Assembly (NCBI GenBank): GCA_010279815.1
Contig: QEOQ01000246.1
Location: 303,285 to 367,284 of the forward strand
Origin: Brachionus plicatilis
Taxonomy: Eukaryota; Rotifera; Eurotatoria; Ploima; Brachionidae
Length of the DNA: 64,000 nt
Direction of reading: 5' to 3'
Part shown: in pieces, positions 1 to 12,581 of the stretch
Layout: the number at the start of each line of letters is the position of its first letter
How positions within the stretch are numbered: the first letter of the stretch is position 1
The notes under the pieces: generated by a model
Databases searched by the model: none
The model's input: only the letters and a program-made list of their open reading frames with translations
Told to the model about the DNA's origin: nothing
Position numbers and translations under genes: made by a program

Positions 1-3000
1 TGAAGAAAATTTTTTTTATTTAATATATTAAATTTTTTAAACAATACTAATAAGAATTTACCTTTTTATTTTTAATTAGTTTTTATCTTTAAAATTTTTA
101 CAAATTAATAAAAAAACATTGTTTAATAGCAAAAGTAAAAAAATTGAGTGTACTTAATTTTTTCATTTGACATTTTTTAAAAAAATTTGTATCAATATTT
201 TTTTGTAGCATGATCTGCTTAGAAATCAAAAATCAATTCTTGATATCCAAAGTCTAAAAAGTATATTATTTGCGTTAAATTTTCCTAAATTTTCTACCAT
301 TTTAGAATTTTTATGAATTTCGATTCATAGAAAAATTATTTTTAGTATGATTTTTCAAAAAAATTTAAAACAAGTTTTTGGCTTGTATCTCAGAATACTA
401 TTTCGAAAAAAAGTGTTTCCAGTTACTCTCAAAATGTTTTTAAATTTTATCATACAAGTCAAGATTGAATGCTTCACTAAAATTTGAAAAAGGAAATCAA
501 TCCAGATTCAACTCAATAAAAATATTAAAAATGAAAAAAATTTAAAAAATTCCTTTGACCCTTCTTCATTAATCAAAATCACTATTGATACGAATTGAAT
601 TCTAAAAAGCCTCTTTAACCATATTTTAGAAAAGCAATTTTACCAATTTTTCTTAATCAAAATTTGACAAAAAATACATAAGGCATTGCTTTAGTACTTT
701 AATTAGAAAAAAAATTAAAGTAAAAGCTGTGTTAAGATAAGGTGAAATCAAAAGGGTTCTAATTTATAGAAAGCCAAAAAAAAACAAACAATGTGAAACA
801 AAACGAATTTTTAGTGTTCAAAGAACGTCACATTTTTAGTAAATACTTACTACGCCGTCTTGGAACGCCTAAACCATCTAGGTCTCTTAAACTTCTATCG
901 CTATGGACCGAAAATGTATCAAAGTCTTACAGAATTAAGGAAGATAGTCAAGAAAAGAGAATTAAAGAAATTGTTTTGATTAATTATTGCATACCTGGCT
1001 GAGGCTCTTCTTTTTTTCCTTTGCCTTTTCCTTTAGGAGAATCGGACTTTTTCTTGGCCGATGGAGTGCGAGCCTTGCCTTTTTTTCCTTTTGGGTCTTC
1101 AGCAACCGGACCTGCTGGTGCTTCTTCGGCAGTCAACGCCCCGACTTCTGCATTGACTATGCTACTGATGTATGCCCATGCCGTCTTGTAAGCGTCATAG
1201 ATCAATTTTTCATCTGGATCTTCGGGAGGCGTTGGGGACGAATCGTCAGCACCTTTGACTTTAGGCTTTGATTTTTTGGGATCTTTGGCATCTTGAGAAG
1301 TTGGGCGTCTCGGCACCAGCGGAATTCTTTGCAGTTAAATTTAAATTTTTCAAAAATAGAAGAAAAAACGTGGTTACTTTTTGCGTTCGTCAGCATCCGG
1401 AGTTTTTTTTCCTTTTTTGACCGGCTGCTGCTGAACTGGAGCCTGGGTGGACTTTTTATTCACTGGACTCTTAGATTTGGGAGATTTTGGTGATTTGTTG
1501 CGCGGTGATTTATTCCTTGGTGATTTGTTGGGTGTTTGTTTTCCATCACTATCTGCTTCATTCGATGATTTCTCATTCGATTCCTGCGAATCAAACGATT
1601 GGGACACCACCATCTCATCTTCGGGATTTTTCAACTAAATAATTTAAAAAAAAATTTTTTTAAATGAATTTAAAAAAAAATGTTTTAAATAATTAAAAAA
1701 AATTTTTTTAAATAATTAAAAAAAAAAAATTTTAAATGAATTTAAAATAAAATTTTTAAAAAATTTTATTTGAAAAAAATTAAAAATTACATCAATTAAA
1801 GGAAGCCTCGGATATTCTTTGGGCCATTCATCTGGCATGGGTGTTTGCATGGTTTTGTAGTAATCCTTGAGCATTCGAGATGTGTCTTGAAATTTGTCCA
1901 GCTCTGCCTGCATCAGCGTGATGTAATGGTTGTTTAAAAATCCAATTTTGTCCGGCAACCATCCATTGTTCATGATTTGTTCGCGCTCTTTTTCCGCCTC
2001 TAGCTTCTTATTGTCACAAATATTCCACAAGTGTTCCTTTATGTCTTCGACTCGCTGATGCAGTTCAGCTTTCACTTCTTCGTCATCCCTCATGTCATCC
2101 GCAATTTTGTTGTATTCCTTGATAAAAGACTCCAGCTCAATTTGCTTGGTGTCCGGTCTCTTCAAAAACTGCTCAAAGTCTGTCTTAACTGAGTGAAAAT
2201 AGCGAATTATCTGTTCGCGTTCCTTGCGCACTTTTCTGAACACAAATTTGGAATTGGAAATGTAGGAATTTTCGACCACATCCCAATGATCGCATAAAAT
2301 TTTTGCCATTCTTGTGTCTACCTTTTCGCCAACATAAACGTAGTCATTTGTGCCAGGCTGAGGAGTCTCGTCTTTGGGAAGCTCAATCACTGGCTCCGCA
2401 TTGACTGGAGTACTTGGCTTTGAGGATTTTTTTGACTTGGCTTTGGGACTTTCGCTCTTTTTGGATCCTTTGGGAGACTTGGATTTTTCGGGCGATTTGG
2501 ACTTGGCTCCTTTTTTTGCCTTTGCCGAGCCTTTTTGAGACGCTTCTTCTACTTTTTTAGCCTCCAAAGCCTTATAAAAATTATTAATTGACAAAAATAA
2601 ATTTTAATCATTTTTTTATCTGATTAATGCTTAACTAGAAGACGACATTTTTTAGGTATTAAAAAATTTAAATTTTTTCTTATAATAAATAACTTATAAA
2701 ATCAAGGCTGCTATTTAAATGATCAGTATTTTATTTAAATGATTAGTATTTTATTTAAATAATTTTCGAATTTAAAATAAATTTAGAAAAAATTGCGAGT
2801 AATTTCAATTTTTTCAATGGCTATCAAAAAGTCAAAGAAAAAAGAAAAGCTTTTCAACCATTGAATTTAAATTTAAATCTAAAAGAAATATTAAAAAGTT
2901 AAAAAAGAATTTTTAATGTTTTTTTGCAAATTTTCAAATAAAAATTAAACTCATTCTATCTCACTAAAAAGTTTAATTTCAAAAAAATATTTGAAAAATC

Positions 3001-6000
3001 ACACTTTTTCAATGTTATTTCAACAGTAGATACTGAAGCTTATACTTTTCTATTTTTACTTGCGTAAAATTTTAAATAAATCTAATTAAATAAATATTAT
3101 TTTTCCTGATCATCTATTTGTTTTTTACTGGTATTATATCTGTAATTTACTGTTCAATTTTATTTTTATGCATTGATCATTCAATTAAAATACTAATCAA
3201 AAAATAAAAAAATGCTGATCATTTAATTAATCCCCTAAAATCAATACACACAAAACTATTATCAAACTTTTTTGAAATTAAAAAAATTAATTAATTTTTA
3301 TTTTAAAATTCACTTTTTTCTCTTCTTCAGCCACCTTAGCTGCTTTGGCTTCCTCTTCTTTTTTCTTGGCCAGTTTTGCCTCTTCTTCCTCGGCTTTTTT
3401 CTTATTGACCAAGTTTTCCATGGCTAATTTGGCCTCCAGTTCTTGTTTCAGCTTTCTTTCACGCATCAAATCAAACTCATTCAATTGATTCTGAATTTCG
3501 TCGCACAGATAAGCCCGATCCATTTCGCTATTAGTCTCAACTTGAACAACATAGCTGTAGTTGTCATAGAATTTTTTGATTGTTGACCATTCGGTTTCAA
3601 AAATTGTAATTCTGTGCTGAATTTGTTCCATGTCATTTGACTGGTCTTTGACTGGTTCAATAGTTTCAGTTTTGTTGAGACCAGTATAGGAGCCTTCAGG
3701 AGGCGTATTGAACTGAAGATGGTACAATCGTTCTGAAATTGTTCCATCTAATTAAAATAAAAATTTTTATTTTTTTTATAATAATCTAAAATAAAATATT
3801 TAAATTGGGTTTCTTACAAAATCTTCCCACGCTTCGTTTGAGAACGATTTCGTCTGGTAAATCAAAATAAACTATTAAATCAAGACCAGATTTGTGTTTG
3901 GGTTTAGGTGGATTTGGTTTTGGATTAGGAGCTAGAACTGAATCTGGCTTGGGTTTGGCTGGAACTTGGTTGTCTTCATCGAATCCGGTCAATGCTTTTT
4001 CAAGTATTTTAGCTTGCTGAATTGTATTCGGAAAACCATCAATTATAAAGCCTTTGTCTTGACTAAGAGTTTTGATTTTCTCAGCCAAGATGTGAACTAT
4101 TATTTCATCCGGAACAGGTTCACCATCTTTCAGAGACTGCAGAGCTAGCTGACCTAATCTACGAAGCATCAAATCACTTCTATTTTGATCGTAAACAAAT
4201 TGTTTTTCTTCTTCTTTTTTTACAGGCGGTGGTTCCGCAGTTTCTTTTTCACTTTTTTTTGATTTTTTGCTCTTGGCTATGAGAAAAATATTAAAAAAAG
4301 CTTTGAAAATAAGACCAAGCTAAAGCTAAACTGGTCGGCAGTGAATACACTAGCATATTTTTTTGAAAATTTTTGTTAAAGAGCTAAAATTATTAATTTT
4401 AATATCTATTTTTTTAGTAAGACAGATTTGTTAAAAGATAATTTAAAATAAATGACCACATCAAATTATAAAGCAAATTTATTAAAAATTATCTCAAAAT
4501 ATCTACTAAAAATAAAGGAAAATTTATTATTGCATCCATTATTTAAGGCTGCTAAAAAAATTCTCAGATTGTGCCAATAATGCAAAAATGATTGTTAAAA
4601 CTTAATATCTTTAATTACTAAATTTTATTATTTTTAAATTATTTTGTACTGTATTATTGTAGTGAATTACGCAAAAACTTTATCTTTAATTAAATATTTT
4701 AGTCAAAGTAAAAAATATCAATTAAATTTTAAATGCTTTTTATTTTGTATGACAAAACTAATAAAAAAGAATAAGAAAAATATACTCTCTGTAATTCGAG
4801 TTTTTAATATTTTTATTTAATTGTTTTTAGTAAGTGTTTAAATTTCAGCTTTTTTAAAACCTTTTCTGATAGAATTCAAAATTTACATTGAAAAATTTTA
4901 ATTATTTTAAAATTCTTCTTAAGATTTTTAAATTCTTTTTAGCATTAATAGCAGCCTTCGAATCCATTATTTTAAAGCAATGTCAATTTTTGGACAAGAA
5001 ATAAATGAATTTTTTTCTAAAATAATGAAAATATTGCAAAAAATCCAAAAGTGTGGAAAATTAGAAAATTATATTTATCTGATTAATACTCATCTAAAAG
5101 ATGTTGTTTTTCAAGTAGTAAAATTTTTAGTTTTTTTGATTGTTAGTAAAATAATTTACAAAATAATTAAAAAAATCAAAAAGATTACAAATTACTAAAA
5201 TATTCAAAAATGTAATTTTTTTGATATAAAAAAAATGCGTTTTGTCAAAATTTAAAAAGTTTTTAATTTAGTACTTTTTAAAGTAGAAAAAATTGGCAAA
5301 ATGAAGTTTCAGATCAAATTTTAAGATCAAAACGACCATTTAAAATTTTAAAACTTAATTAATATAATGATTTTAATAATTTTAAAGAAAAAAACATACA
5401 ACAATACTAAACATAATAATGGTTAATTATCAAATTAACATCAAAATGATTGATATCTAATTTATTTAACAAAAACAATCAATAATTTAAATATTTCAGG
5501 TTAAGTTAATTCACAAATTCAAATTTATAACTTTTATATCCATTCATTCAAACTGAAATAATTTAATTTTTCTACTTAAATACATTTTAAATTTTAAAAC
5601 AGTTAATTTTTTTTGTCTTAAAAAGTAATTTTTCATTAAAATCAATTAAAATATTTAAACCTAGTAAAGTTCATTAAAAAGGGATGTCAAGTAATTGCTT
5701 TTGAAAAAATTTAATTTTTATCTATTATTAAAAAAATATTACAATTTATATTTTGATCTTTTGATCTTGATCTCAAACTCCAATTTGCCAAAAAATTTTA
5801 ATTATTTATTTATTTGTCTGACTGTACCAAGCTAAAGCTCTCTCAAGTCAGATGATCTAATCTTTTAAAGTTTTCTATTTGAAAAAGTTTTTAAAAATTG
5901 TGACAATATTCACTTGACCGACATGCTCATGTATTAATGACTAATACTAGAATTTAAAAAAAGCAAAGCAGAATTTTTTGGCAATAATCGAGAAAATCCT

Positions 6001-9000
6001 ACACTCTAGATCATCAAAATCCTCATTTTCAGTGGCATCAACTGTTTCTGGTTTTTAATTTTATATAAAATCAATCTAATTTAATTAAAATTTACCACCA
6101 GGCTTAGCTGCTGGTTTTTCCTCAATCGTTTCCGGCTTGACCTCTGGCTCGGTCTTAATCTCAACTTCAGCTTCTTCAATATTTGGATTTTTCTTGTACT
6201 CTTCAATCGCTTCATCCACCAGTTCCTGCGGATACAACACATGTATACCGGTGACTAAAAAAATGAATAAAAAAAAACAAAAATTTTCTAAAATAAATTT
6301 TTTTATTTAATTTTTTTACTTTGTTGAACAAGTTTTAGAGCAGAGGTTTTTCCAGCGAATGGTTTGCCTAGCAAAGCGGCTTTCAAAGGAAAGTTTGGAA
6401 ACAATGGCTTTGGAGCGCCTGGCTTTTCCGGATAGCACAGATCATACAATCTATGAATTATGTGACCAACTATTTTGTTCTCGTTGTCAACATTTTCCAA
6501 TTTTTCATCCAGTTCCCATTCACCCATCATTTCCTTGTACTCATTAAAATCACATTGATCTAAAAGATCATGAGTGTCGTCAGTCATCAACGCAGTGTCC
6601 GTATTGAACACTTTTTCCAGTTCTTTTTGATCAACTTTTTGCTCTTTTGGATAAAATGGCTTGCCTGCATGGAACATACTGAGCCAGTCTCTCCAAATTT
6701 TGGGCGGTATGTAATTATTGGTGAGCTCGCGGTATTCGCCAATTTTGAATGAAAAGTCCAAAATTTGGTTCAGTATGTCCGAGCACATCTCGTAGCGTTT
6801 TTTGTATTTGGTCTCGGCTCGTTCAGCTGCCATCAAGTCGTATATTTCTTTGTCTTTCTTAGCTTGGTCAATGTAGTCTAGTTTGGCAAGTCTGGCAAGC
6901 TCTCTTTCGCGGTCCAAAGCGTCCTGGAATTCTTTTTCACGTCTCTCAAGTATTTCTCTCTCATTGGCAATTCTGTTCTCGCGAATGACGTCTTTTTCAT
7001 GTCTTGCATGAAGCAGCTCGGCAGCGATCCGCCGCTCGAACTGACTTTGCCGGAGCAAATGGGCAACTAGAGACTCTTCGCGGCGCGATTCTTCTAGCGC
7101 TTCGTTTGCTTTCAATTGGTCAACTAGAACTTTTCGGCGTCTTTTTTCGCGTTCTTTTCTGGCATGAGCGTCTTCCTGTAAACGATTTCTTATCTTGGAT
7201 ATGTAGTCGTCATTTGATTTTGGGTTGATTAGTTCTATGGGATCGAGAGCGTTCTGAGCCTCATTTGCATCGTCATATCCGCGTGATTCTTCTATGTTTA
7301 CTATTGTTATGTCACTCTCTGGCTGGTCCCTGTACTTTGACTTGAAACGCTTCTCAAATGACTCGATTTCTTTTAAGGCTTTCTTAAAATTAAATTTTTT
7401 TTTTAAACTAATAAAACTTTTTGATTAAATTATTTTTTAATTAATTTATTAATTATAAAATAATTAATTAATTTATTAATTATAAAATAATTGTATTCAT
7501 CCATCAACGATTCTTTAATTTGTTCCAGATTATTTGTCTCTAAAGACTCTTTGGGTAATCATATTTTTAGCTTTTAAACAAATATCTTATACACTTGAAC
7601 TTGATTATTTTAAATTACAGTGCTGCTGCAATTAATTTTTATTACGAAAATCTACCAAATTTTACGTAAAGAGGTTGTGCATATTTTTATCAAAAGTTTG
7701 CTCCAAAAAAGAAAGAAAAAAAATTTTTTTTCAAAATTTTAAAATTAAAAGATAACTTTAAAAGTAGTTCTGTTCATTTTAAATTCTATTTAATTTAGAT
7801 AATACTTTTTTCCAGATTGATGATATGAACTCTAAAGAAATAATACAAACAAGAAGATTAAATTATATTGATCCATGTTTTTACTGTTTAGAATTTAGAA
7901 CATTTTTTATTAGAATAAAATTAATTTAAATTAGAAGAAAAAATTTATGTTTAAATAAAATTCAAATTCAAAAATGCCGTATAACAAATACTTACAGCTT
8001 CCCCTCAGTGAAAAAAAAATTAATATTATCTATAAAAAAAAATTGAGGGTTAAATTATTAGATATTTCTAAATAAAAATCGATTGTTAAAAATTTTTGAT
8101 AGATTTGAGATAATTCTTTTCTTCTTTATTTTTTTTTATATGTCCTCGAATTAATAGATAACTGATACAATTTTTGTTATATTAATTCATTTATTTATTT
8201 TAAGAGCAACTTAATAAAAACCTAAAATTTCGGCAACTTTAAGTTCATGATCATGGTCAAACAATCAAAACTCATTTTATTTTAATCTTAATAAAAAATG
8301 ATGAAATTAGCTGTTTTTAAATTCTTTTTAACTAAACATAAGATTTTTACTATTTTAATTAAAAAAATTTTTTTTTCTAATTGATTCATCTAAAATTTTT
8401 ATTCTGAAAACTTTAAAGACAAATTTAAAATCCACATTAGGGTATCCAAATTATGACTTTAAATGATATTTAGATATTAATTAAAATATATTTCGGCGAA
8501 ACAAAGTAAAATTTTGTATTGCAAAATTTCGAAATATTGATTAATATTTTATTTTTACTTCGGATAAACATTCATATAATTTTCCATCTATTTAAAGATT
8601 AAACAAATCATGCTTAATAAAGTTTACTGATTTATTAATAGAAAATTGAATAATAATACCTTTTTATATAACTCAAAAACTAAAAATTTTGATTTTGAAA
8701 TTTACATTTGATAATGAACTTCTATTTGCTAAATTAATTTTAATTAATTAGTAAAAGTACTAGTTAATTGTATATACATAGATCATCTCATAGAGAAAAT
8801 TAAAAGAGAGAAGCACTATTTTTAGTTTGATTTATTTAGAAATTATTAATGATTATTCTTTTACTTTATTTTCTAAGTATTAATTTTCGGTTGTTATAGC
8901 TTTATTTTTAAAATTTAATTAATACGGTCTTTAAAATTTTACTTATTTTTAATTCCTTCAAATTTATTTATTTTTGTATTTTTTAAGTTTTATCTTCACA

Positions 9001-10361
9001 AGGGTCAAAAAACTACCACCAAATCTTACCAAGATTACCATTTAAAATCAAAAGAACATAAAAAAATTCCAATTACCTCTCCTTCATTTCTTTCAAAAAG
9101 CTTAATTCGCTCCAAAACTGCTTCTTTTTTGAATTTTTGTGGAGTTCTTGGTATTTGAACAACGGCAGCCCTTAAAAAAAAGGCTCTTAAAAGTGAAACA
9201 AAAAATAATTATAATCAAAATTAAAAAAGCTTTAAGATTTTTATTCATGCCAATTTAAATCACATTAATCCATGCTATTAAAATTATTTTCTTTACTTAC
9301 GACTGAGCACGTATCTCGTCTAGCAGAGAGCTAATTTAAAGAGAAATTTTAATTATACTAAAGACTTGTTCATCATGCTTAAATTTTGAATAATACAAGT
9401 TTACTATTAGACCTAAAATTTTTATCTATTTAAGACCGTAAACTTGGATTAAAAGCTCTGTCCATTTTTAACTTACTTGTACTCGTTATCATTTATGGAT
9501 CTGGAGGAAATAAAAAAAAACACATTTTGTGAATAAAGTCAAAATTAGTGTTCAATGTGAATCAGAAATTACTTTATTCTTGCCAAAATTTCAGCCTGTT
9601 GCTGCCGGAATTCTTTGGACTTATTCAGCAGATAAGCCCTTTTGTTTTGTTGCTCAGCTTTCAAGTTTTCTTCTTGCTTAAATTTGGTATGAAATTCATC
9701 TTGTTCTTTTTCCACTTTGAATTTATCATAGCGGGCTCTCAACATCTCCAAATTTAAATCGGTTTGTCTTGGTGTTTTGGCTTTTAAATTCTGAAAAAAA
9801 ATTTTTTTTAACAAAAATAAAAATCTTTTTAAAAAATTGAAAAAAACAATTTTTGAAATAATTAAAAAAAAAATCTTTTTATTGATTTAGAATAAATACT
9901 TTTTGGTAAATTTTAGATTCATGCTGTTCAAGCTTAACAGGTGCCGCCGGTCTCATGGTCTCCATAGCTGCACCGGTCAAATTTCGCCTTTCTTTGTTTG
10001 TTAAAGCGATGTACATTTGGTAAAGAAGCTGAGTTGCTGTGGTATGCTTTTCCTGCATTATCTCCCTGGCGATATTCGTGTTAAAGTTAATCTCCAACAA
10101 GTTGATGGTAGGCTGAAGGCGCATGAAGTTATTAAGCTTTGAATTGGCATGTCTTAAGAGAGCTATTAGCAATTTTTTTACCAAAGAAAAAGCGGACTAC
10201 TTGTTCTGAGAAAAGAACTCAAAATCGTCTTGTAAACCATGTTTATGCAAAATTTCGCCGAGTAGAAATCCGTTCGAGAATTTCTCGGCTAAATTCTGTG
10301 GTTCGATACGCTGTGAAAGATTAACATCTTCATTAAGCCATCGGCATAAAATCTCTGTCAT
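1..10361 (-). CDS. SPEF2: SPEF2 (KPL2), sperm flagellar protein 2 / central-apparatus protein; C-terminus beyond left edge
   Basis: Axonemal central-pair (C1b) scaffold needed for sperm flagella and motile cilia in animals. I reconstructed 15 exons whose phases all agree: 10361-10201, 10152-9900, 9790-9573, 9500-9477, 9330-9301, 9170-9077, 7382-6320, 6254-6096, 6047-6003, 4276-3818, 3747-3314, 2570-1791, 1634-1378, 1326-995, 925-851; about 1,460 residues. The N-terminus is a CH-like (DUF1042) domain starting MTEILCRWLNED, with SKLNNFMRLQPTINLL as in vertebrate SPEF2. Long coiled coils follow, then a Walker A (GKPFAGKT) near the end of the 7382-6320 exon and an adenylate-kinase-like block (GFIIDGFPNT) in the 4276-3818 exon. 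The usual Arg after DGFP is Asn, so catalysis is doubtful. Linkers in the 2570-1791 and 1634-1378 exons are K/S/P-rich. The last exon seen (851-925) ends on a good donor, so the gene continues past position 1; positions 1-850 show no convincing further exon. Confidence 0.93.
4277..6002. other. SPEF2 intron, 1.7 kb, AT-rich
   Basis: Lies between the 6047-6003 and 4276-3818 exons; the flanking phases join correctly (T + CC). It contains two copies of the AGCTAAAGCT hairpin family (4313-4336 and 5818-5851). A 72-codon plus-strand open frame at 4980-5198 is rich in Ile/Lys/Phe and looks like chance in AT-rich DNA. Confidence 0.6.
5818..5851. repeat. AGCTAAAGCT-type hairpin copy with (ATTT)n neighbour
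   Basis: Stem CTGACT/AGTCAG around CCAAGCTAAAGCTC, preceded on the plus strand by ATTTATTTATTTG. The same arrangement (hairpin next to an AAAT run) is seen at 22670-22723 on the other strand. It lies in a SPEF2 intron. A further copy at 4313-4336 has stem GACCA/TGGTC. Confidence 0.55.
7437..7495. repeat. Short AT tandem duplication in SPEF2 intron
   Basis: Two adjacent copies of an approximately 27-bp unit built from TTAATTTATTAATTATAAAA, at the start of the 1.7-kb SPEF2 intron (7383-9076). The rest of that intron shows no exon or repeat I can support. Confidence 0.6.
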
Positions 10362-10976
10362 TTTGTAGCATTAAAAAATATTATTTTCAAATTTATGTTT
10401 GGAAATAAGATTTACTAGTCGAAAATTTAACAATTCAAAATTATTTAATGTTTCTATGGCAATCGAGATATGCTTGTAAAACTATTACTTTTGAAAATTT
10501 AGTTTTAGTTACAGTATAAAAAGAATTTTTCTTTTTCTTTTGATTTTCTTTAGTCTGTGTTTTATTAGATTTAAAAAATGTTTTATCAGTAAAAAAATTT
10601 AAAATAAAATAATTTTTTTAATTCAAAAATTTTTAATTAGATTTATAAGAATTTTTAAGCGGCACTTTTTCTCTAAAATTAAATTAGAAAATTTGCAATT
10701 TTTGAACAATAAATTTCTTGTATTTAACTTAGATCATTATTTATTTAAAAATTTTCATTTAACCTAAAAATTCTGATTTATTTTAAATTATTCAAAATAA
10801 GCTCAGAAAAAAATTAAAATAAATAGATTTTTATTTAAATAAATTTAAAAACCTCAAAACACAAGATATTTAAATTTAAAATATTCTAAATTAAATCAAA
10901 ACAATCGAAAACTTGCTTCAATATTAAAAGAAAAAATTCTTTGAAGCCTATTTTAAAATTTGTCTGTTTTAATTTG

Positions 10977-10980
<4 letters not shown>

Positions 10981-11013
<33 letters not shown>

Positions 11014-11300
11014 TATTGACAAATTAAACTACGTCCCATGGACGATTTAAAATTGAAAAATATATAAAAATTATTAGAAATTAAAAAAAGAAAGAATAAA
11101 AAAAAAAAAAAAAACTTAAGTTACTTGTTCACCAAGTACTTTGTATAAAATATTTTTATAGAAAGAGGAGTTCAGTTCATCAATTTGTTTTATCATTTTA
11201 TCTTGAGACTTTAAATTCGAGTTAGTGTCAAAAGCCTCAGTCAGAATCCACCAATTTTGGTTATGATGATTGTTTTTCAACAATTCTGTGAAGGCTTTTT
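10981..11300 (-). mobile_element. Possible 3' end of a non-LTR retroelement with (AAT)n tail
   Basis: Read on the minus strand, an open frame of about 60 codons ends with TAA at 11116-11118. It is followed by an A/T-rich stretch, a perfect 5-bp stem-loop CGTCCATGGGACG (11032-11044), and then an AAT trinucleotide run (10981-11013). An ORF end, short 3' UTR, stem-loop and microsatellite tail are the layout of many LINE 3' ends. The peptide (includes NQNWWILTEAFDTNS) is not one I recognise, so a terminal exon of an unknown gene is an alternative. Confidence 0.4.
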
Positions 11301-11363
11301 AATGATAAATTTTCATTATCTGATCTTAAAATTCAAAATTAGAAAAAGCAAATTTGCATACTT

Positions 11364-11560
11364 TAGTAGTAGTAGTAGTGAATTTGCTGCATGGAAACCC
11401 ACAAGCTGGAACGTGGGCCAGAGCCCCAAAAAAAACGCCCAACTGTAGCAGCCAGAGTAACTGTAATGTTGTGAGCCTCTGAGCCTGGGCATCATAACAT
11501 TTGAACCTATCATCTTAACTAAGTTTCTCGACTGCTCTTAATAACCGTTCACATGGGATA
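11364..11560 (-). mobile_element. Candidate tRNA-derived SINE with (CTA)n tail
   Basis: A GC-elevated island of about 200 bp in AT-rich surroundings. On the minus strand it has a pol III B-box-like GGTTCAAAT (11499-11507), a weak A-box-like GAGCAGTCGAG upstream of it, and ends in five CTA repeats (11364-11380). Head, body and trinucleotide tail match SINE layout. The open frames across it carry no protein signature. Identification rests on layout only. Confidence 0.4.
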
Positions 11561-12581
11561 GAAAAATAAAAAAATATAAATAAAAAAGCCAATAAAATAA
11601 AGATAAATATAATTTGATAATGTTGATACATAAAAACTAAAAAGAACTAAAAAAAATGATAAATAGTGTTTTGAAAAATTAATGAATAAAAACAATGTAT
11701 CTTGTGCTGAATTTTGAATTCTTGAAGGAGCATTAACCAAGCTTTTTCCTTTTCTCTTCTTCTCTAAGCCAAAAATCCAATCTTGCTTTGAAAATATTGA
11801 GACTAAGAGCGTTTACTTTATTTACAATTTCTATACTATTTTTTTTAAATTTTTTTTAATAATTTATATTTGAAGGATGAAGGACAAGAAATTAATTTTT
11901 TTTTCACTTGAACTAAAAATGATTATTTTTGATTTTTGACAATGAGGAAATAATTAAATCTCACTCTTACAATTTTATCCGTCAATTTTCCAAGAATGGA
12001 AACCAACATTTCCAAAATTCTTCATTTAAAATTAACAATCATTAAAAAAAAACATCAAATAAGTAGCAGTCAATGTTTTTGAATTTGTAATGCAAAAAAC
12101 TAAGCAGTTAAAAATATATTAAAAAATTCTCCAATTTAATTTGCTCAAAATATTTACTAAGAAAAATTGTTGTCAATATTTAGATAATTCAAAATATAAA
12201 TAGGAAAGTTTGTAGTTGACTAAATCAATATTTTTCTTTGAAATAAAAGCAAAAATTCATTTTTTGATCTATTTAAATAAATAAAAAATTTTAAAACATT
12301 ATATTGAAATTATAGACTGAATTTTATATTTTTTCAAAAGGTAAAGTTCACTTTTAGTATATCAAAATGAAAAAAAATTAAATAAAGACATAAAAGCTTA
12401 GAAATTAATTTACTAAAAATTAAATTTAAAACATACCTTTACTAAAAAGCCATTTCTTCACACTTAAAATTTAAATTAAAATATCTGCTATTATAATTTA
12501 CGGAAAGTTTATTTAAAAAAAAAGTTATTTAAAAAAAAATATAAATTTTTAAAAAAAAGTTTAAATAACAAAATCTAATAG
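11561..12581. other. Intergenic, between retroelement remains and ZFYVE9 3' end
   Basis: AT-rich sequence with no gene, RNA gene or repeat that I can support. The part from 10362 to 10980 is likewise empty; it would hold the SPEF2 promoter and 5' UTR (start codon 10361-10359). Confidence 0.5.

Noticed and set aside
1..850. Further SPEF2 exons at the left edge
   Set aside because: Candidate acceptors give only AT-rich, family-unlike peptides; the continuing exon probably lies outside the window.
4980..5198. 72-codon plus-strand frame with hydrophobic and Lys-rich peptide
   Set aside because: Lies in a SPEF2 intron; composition is what AT-rich noise gives, and no family signature.
11316..11513. 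65-codon minus-strand frame
   Set aside because: Coincides with the SINE-like island and ends in its CTA repeats; no protein features.
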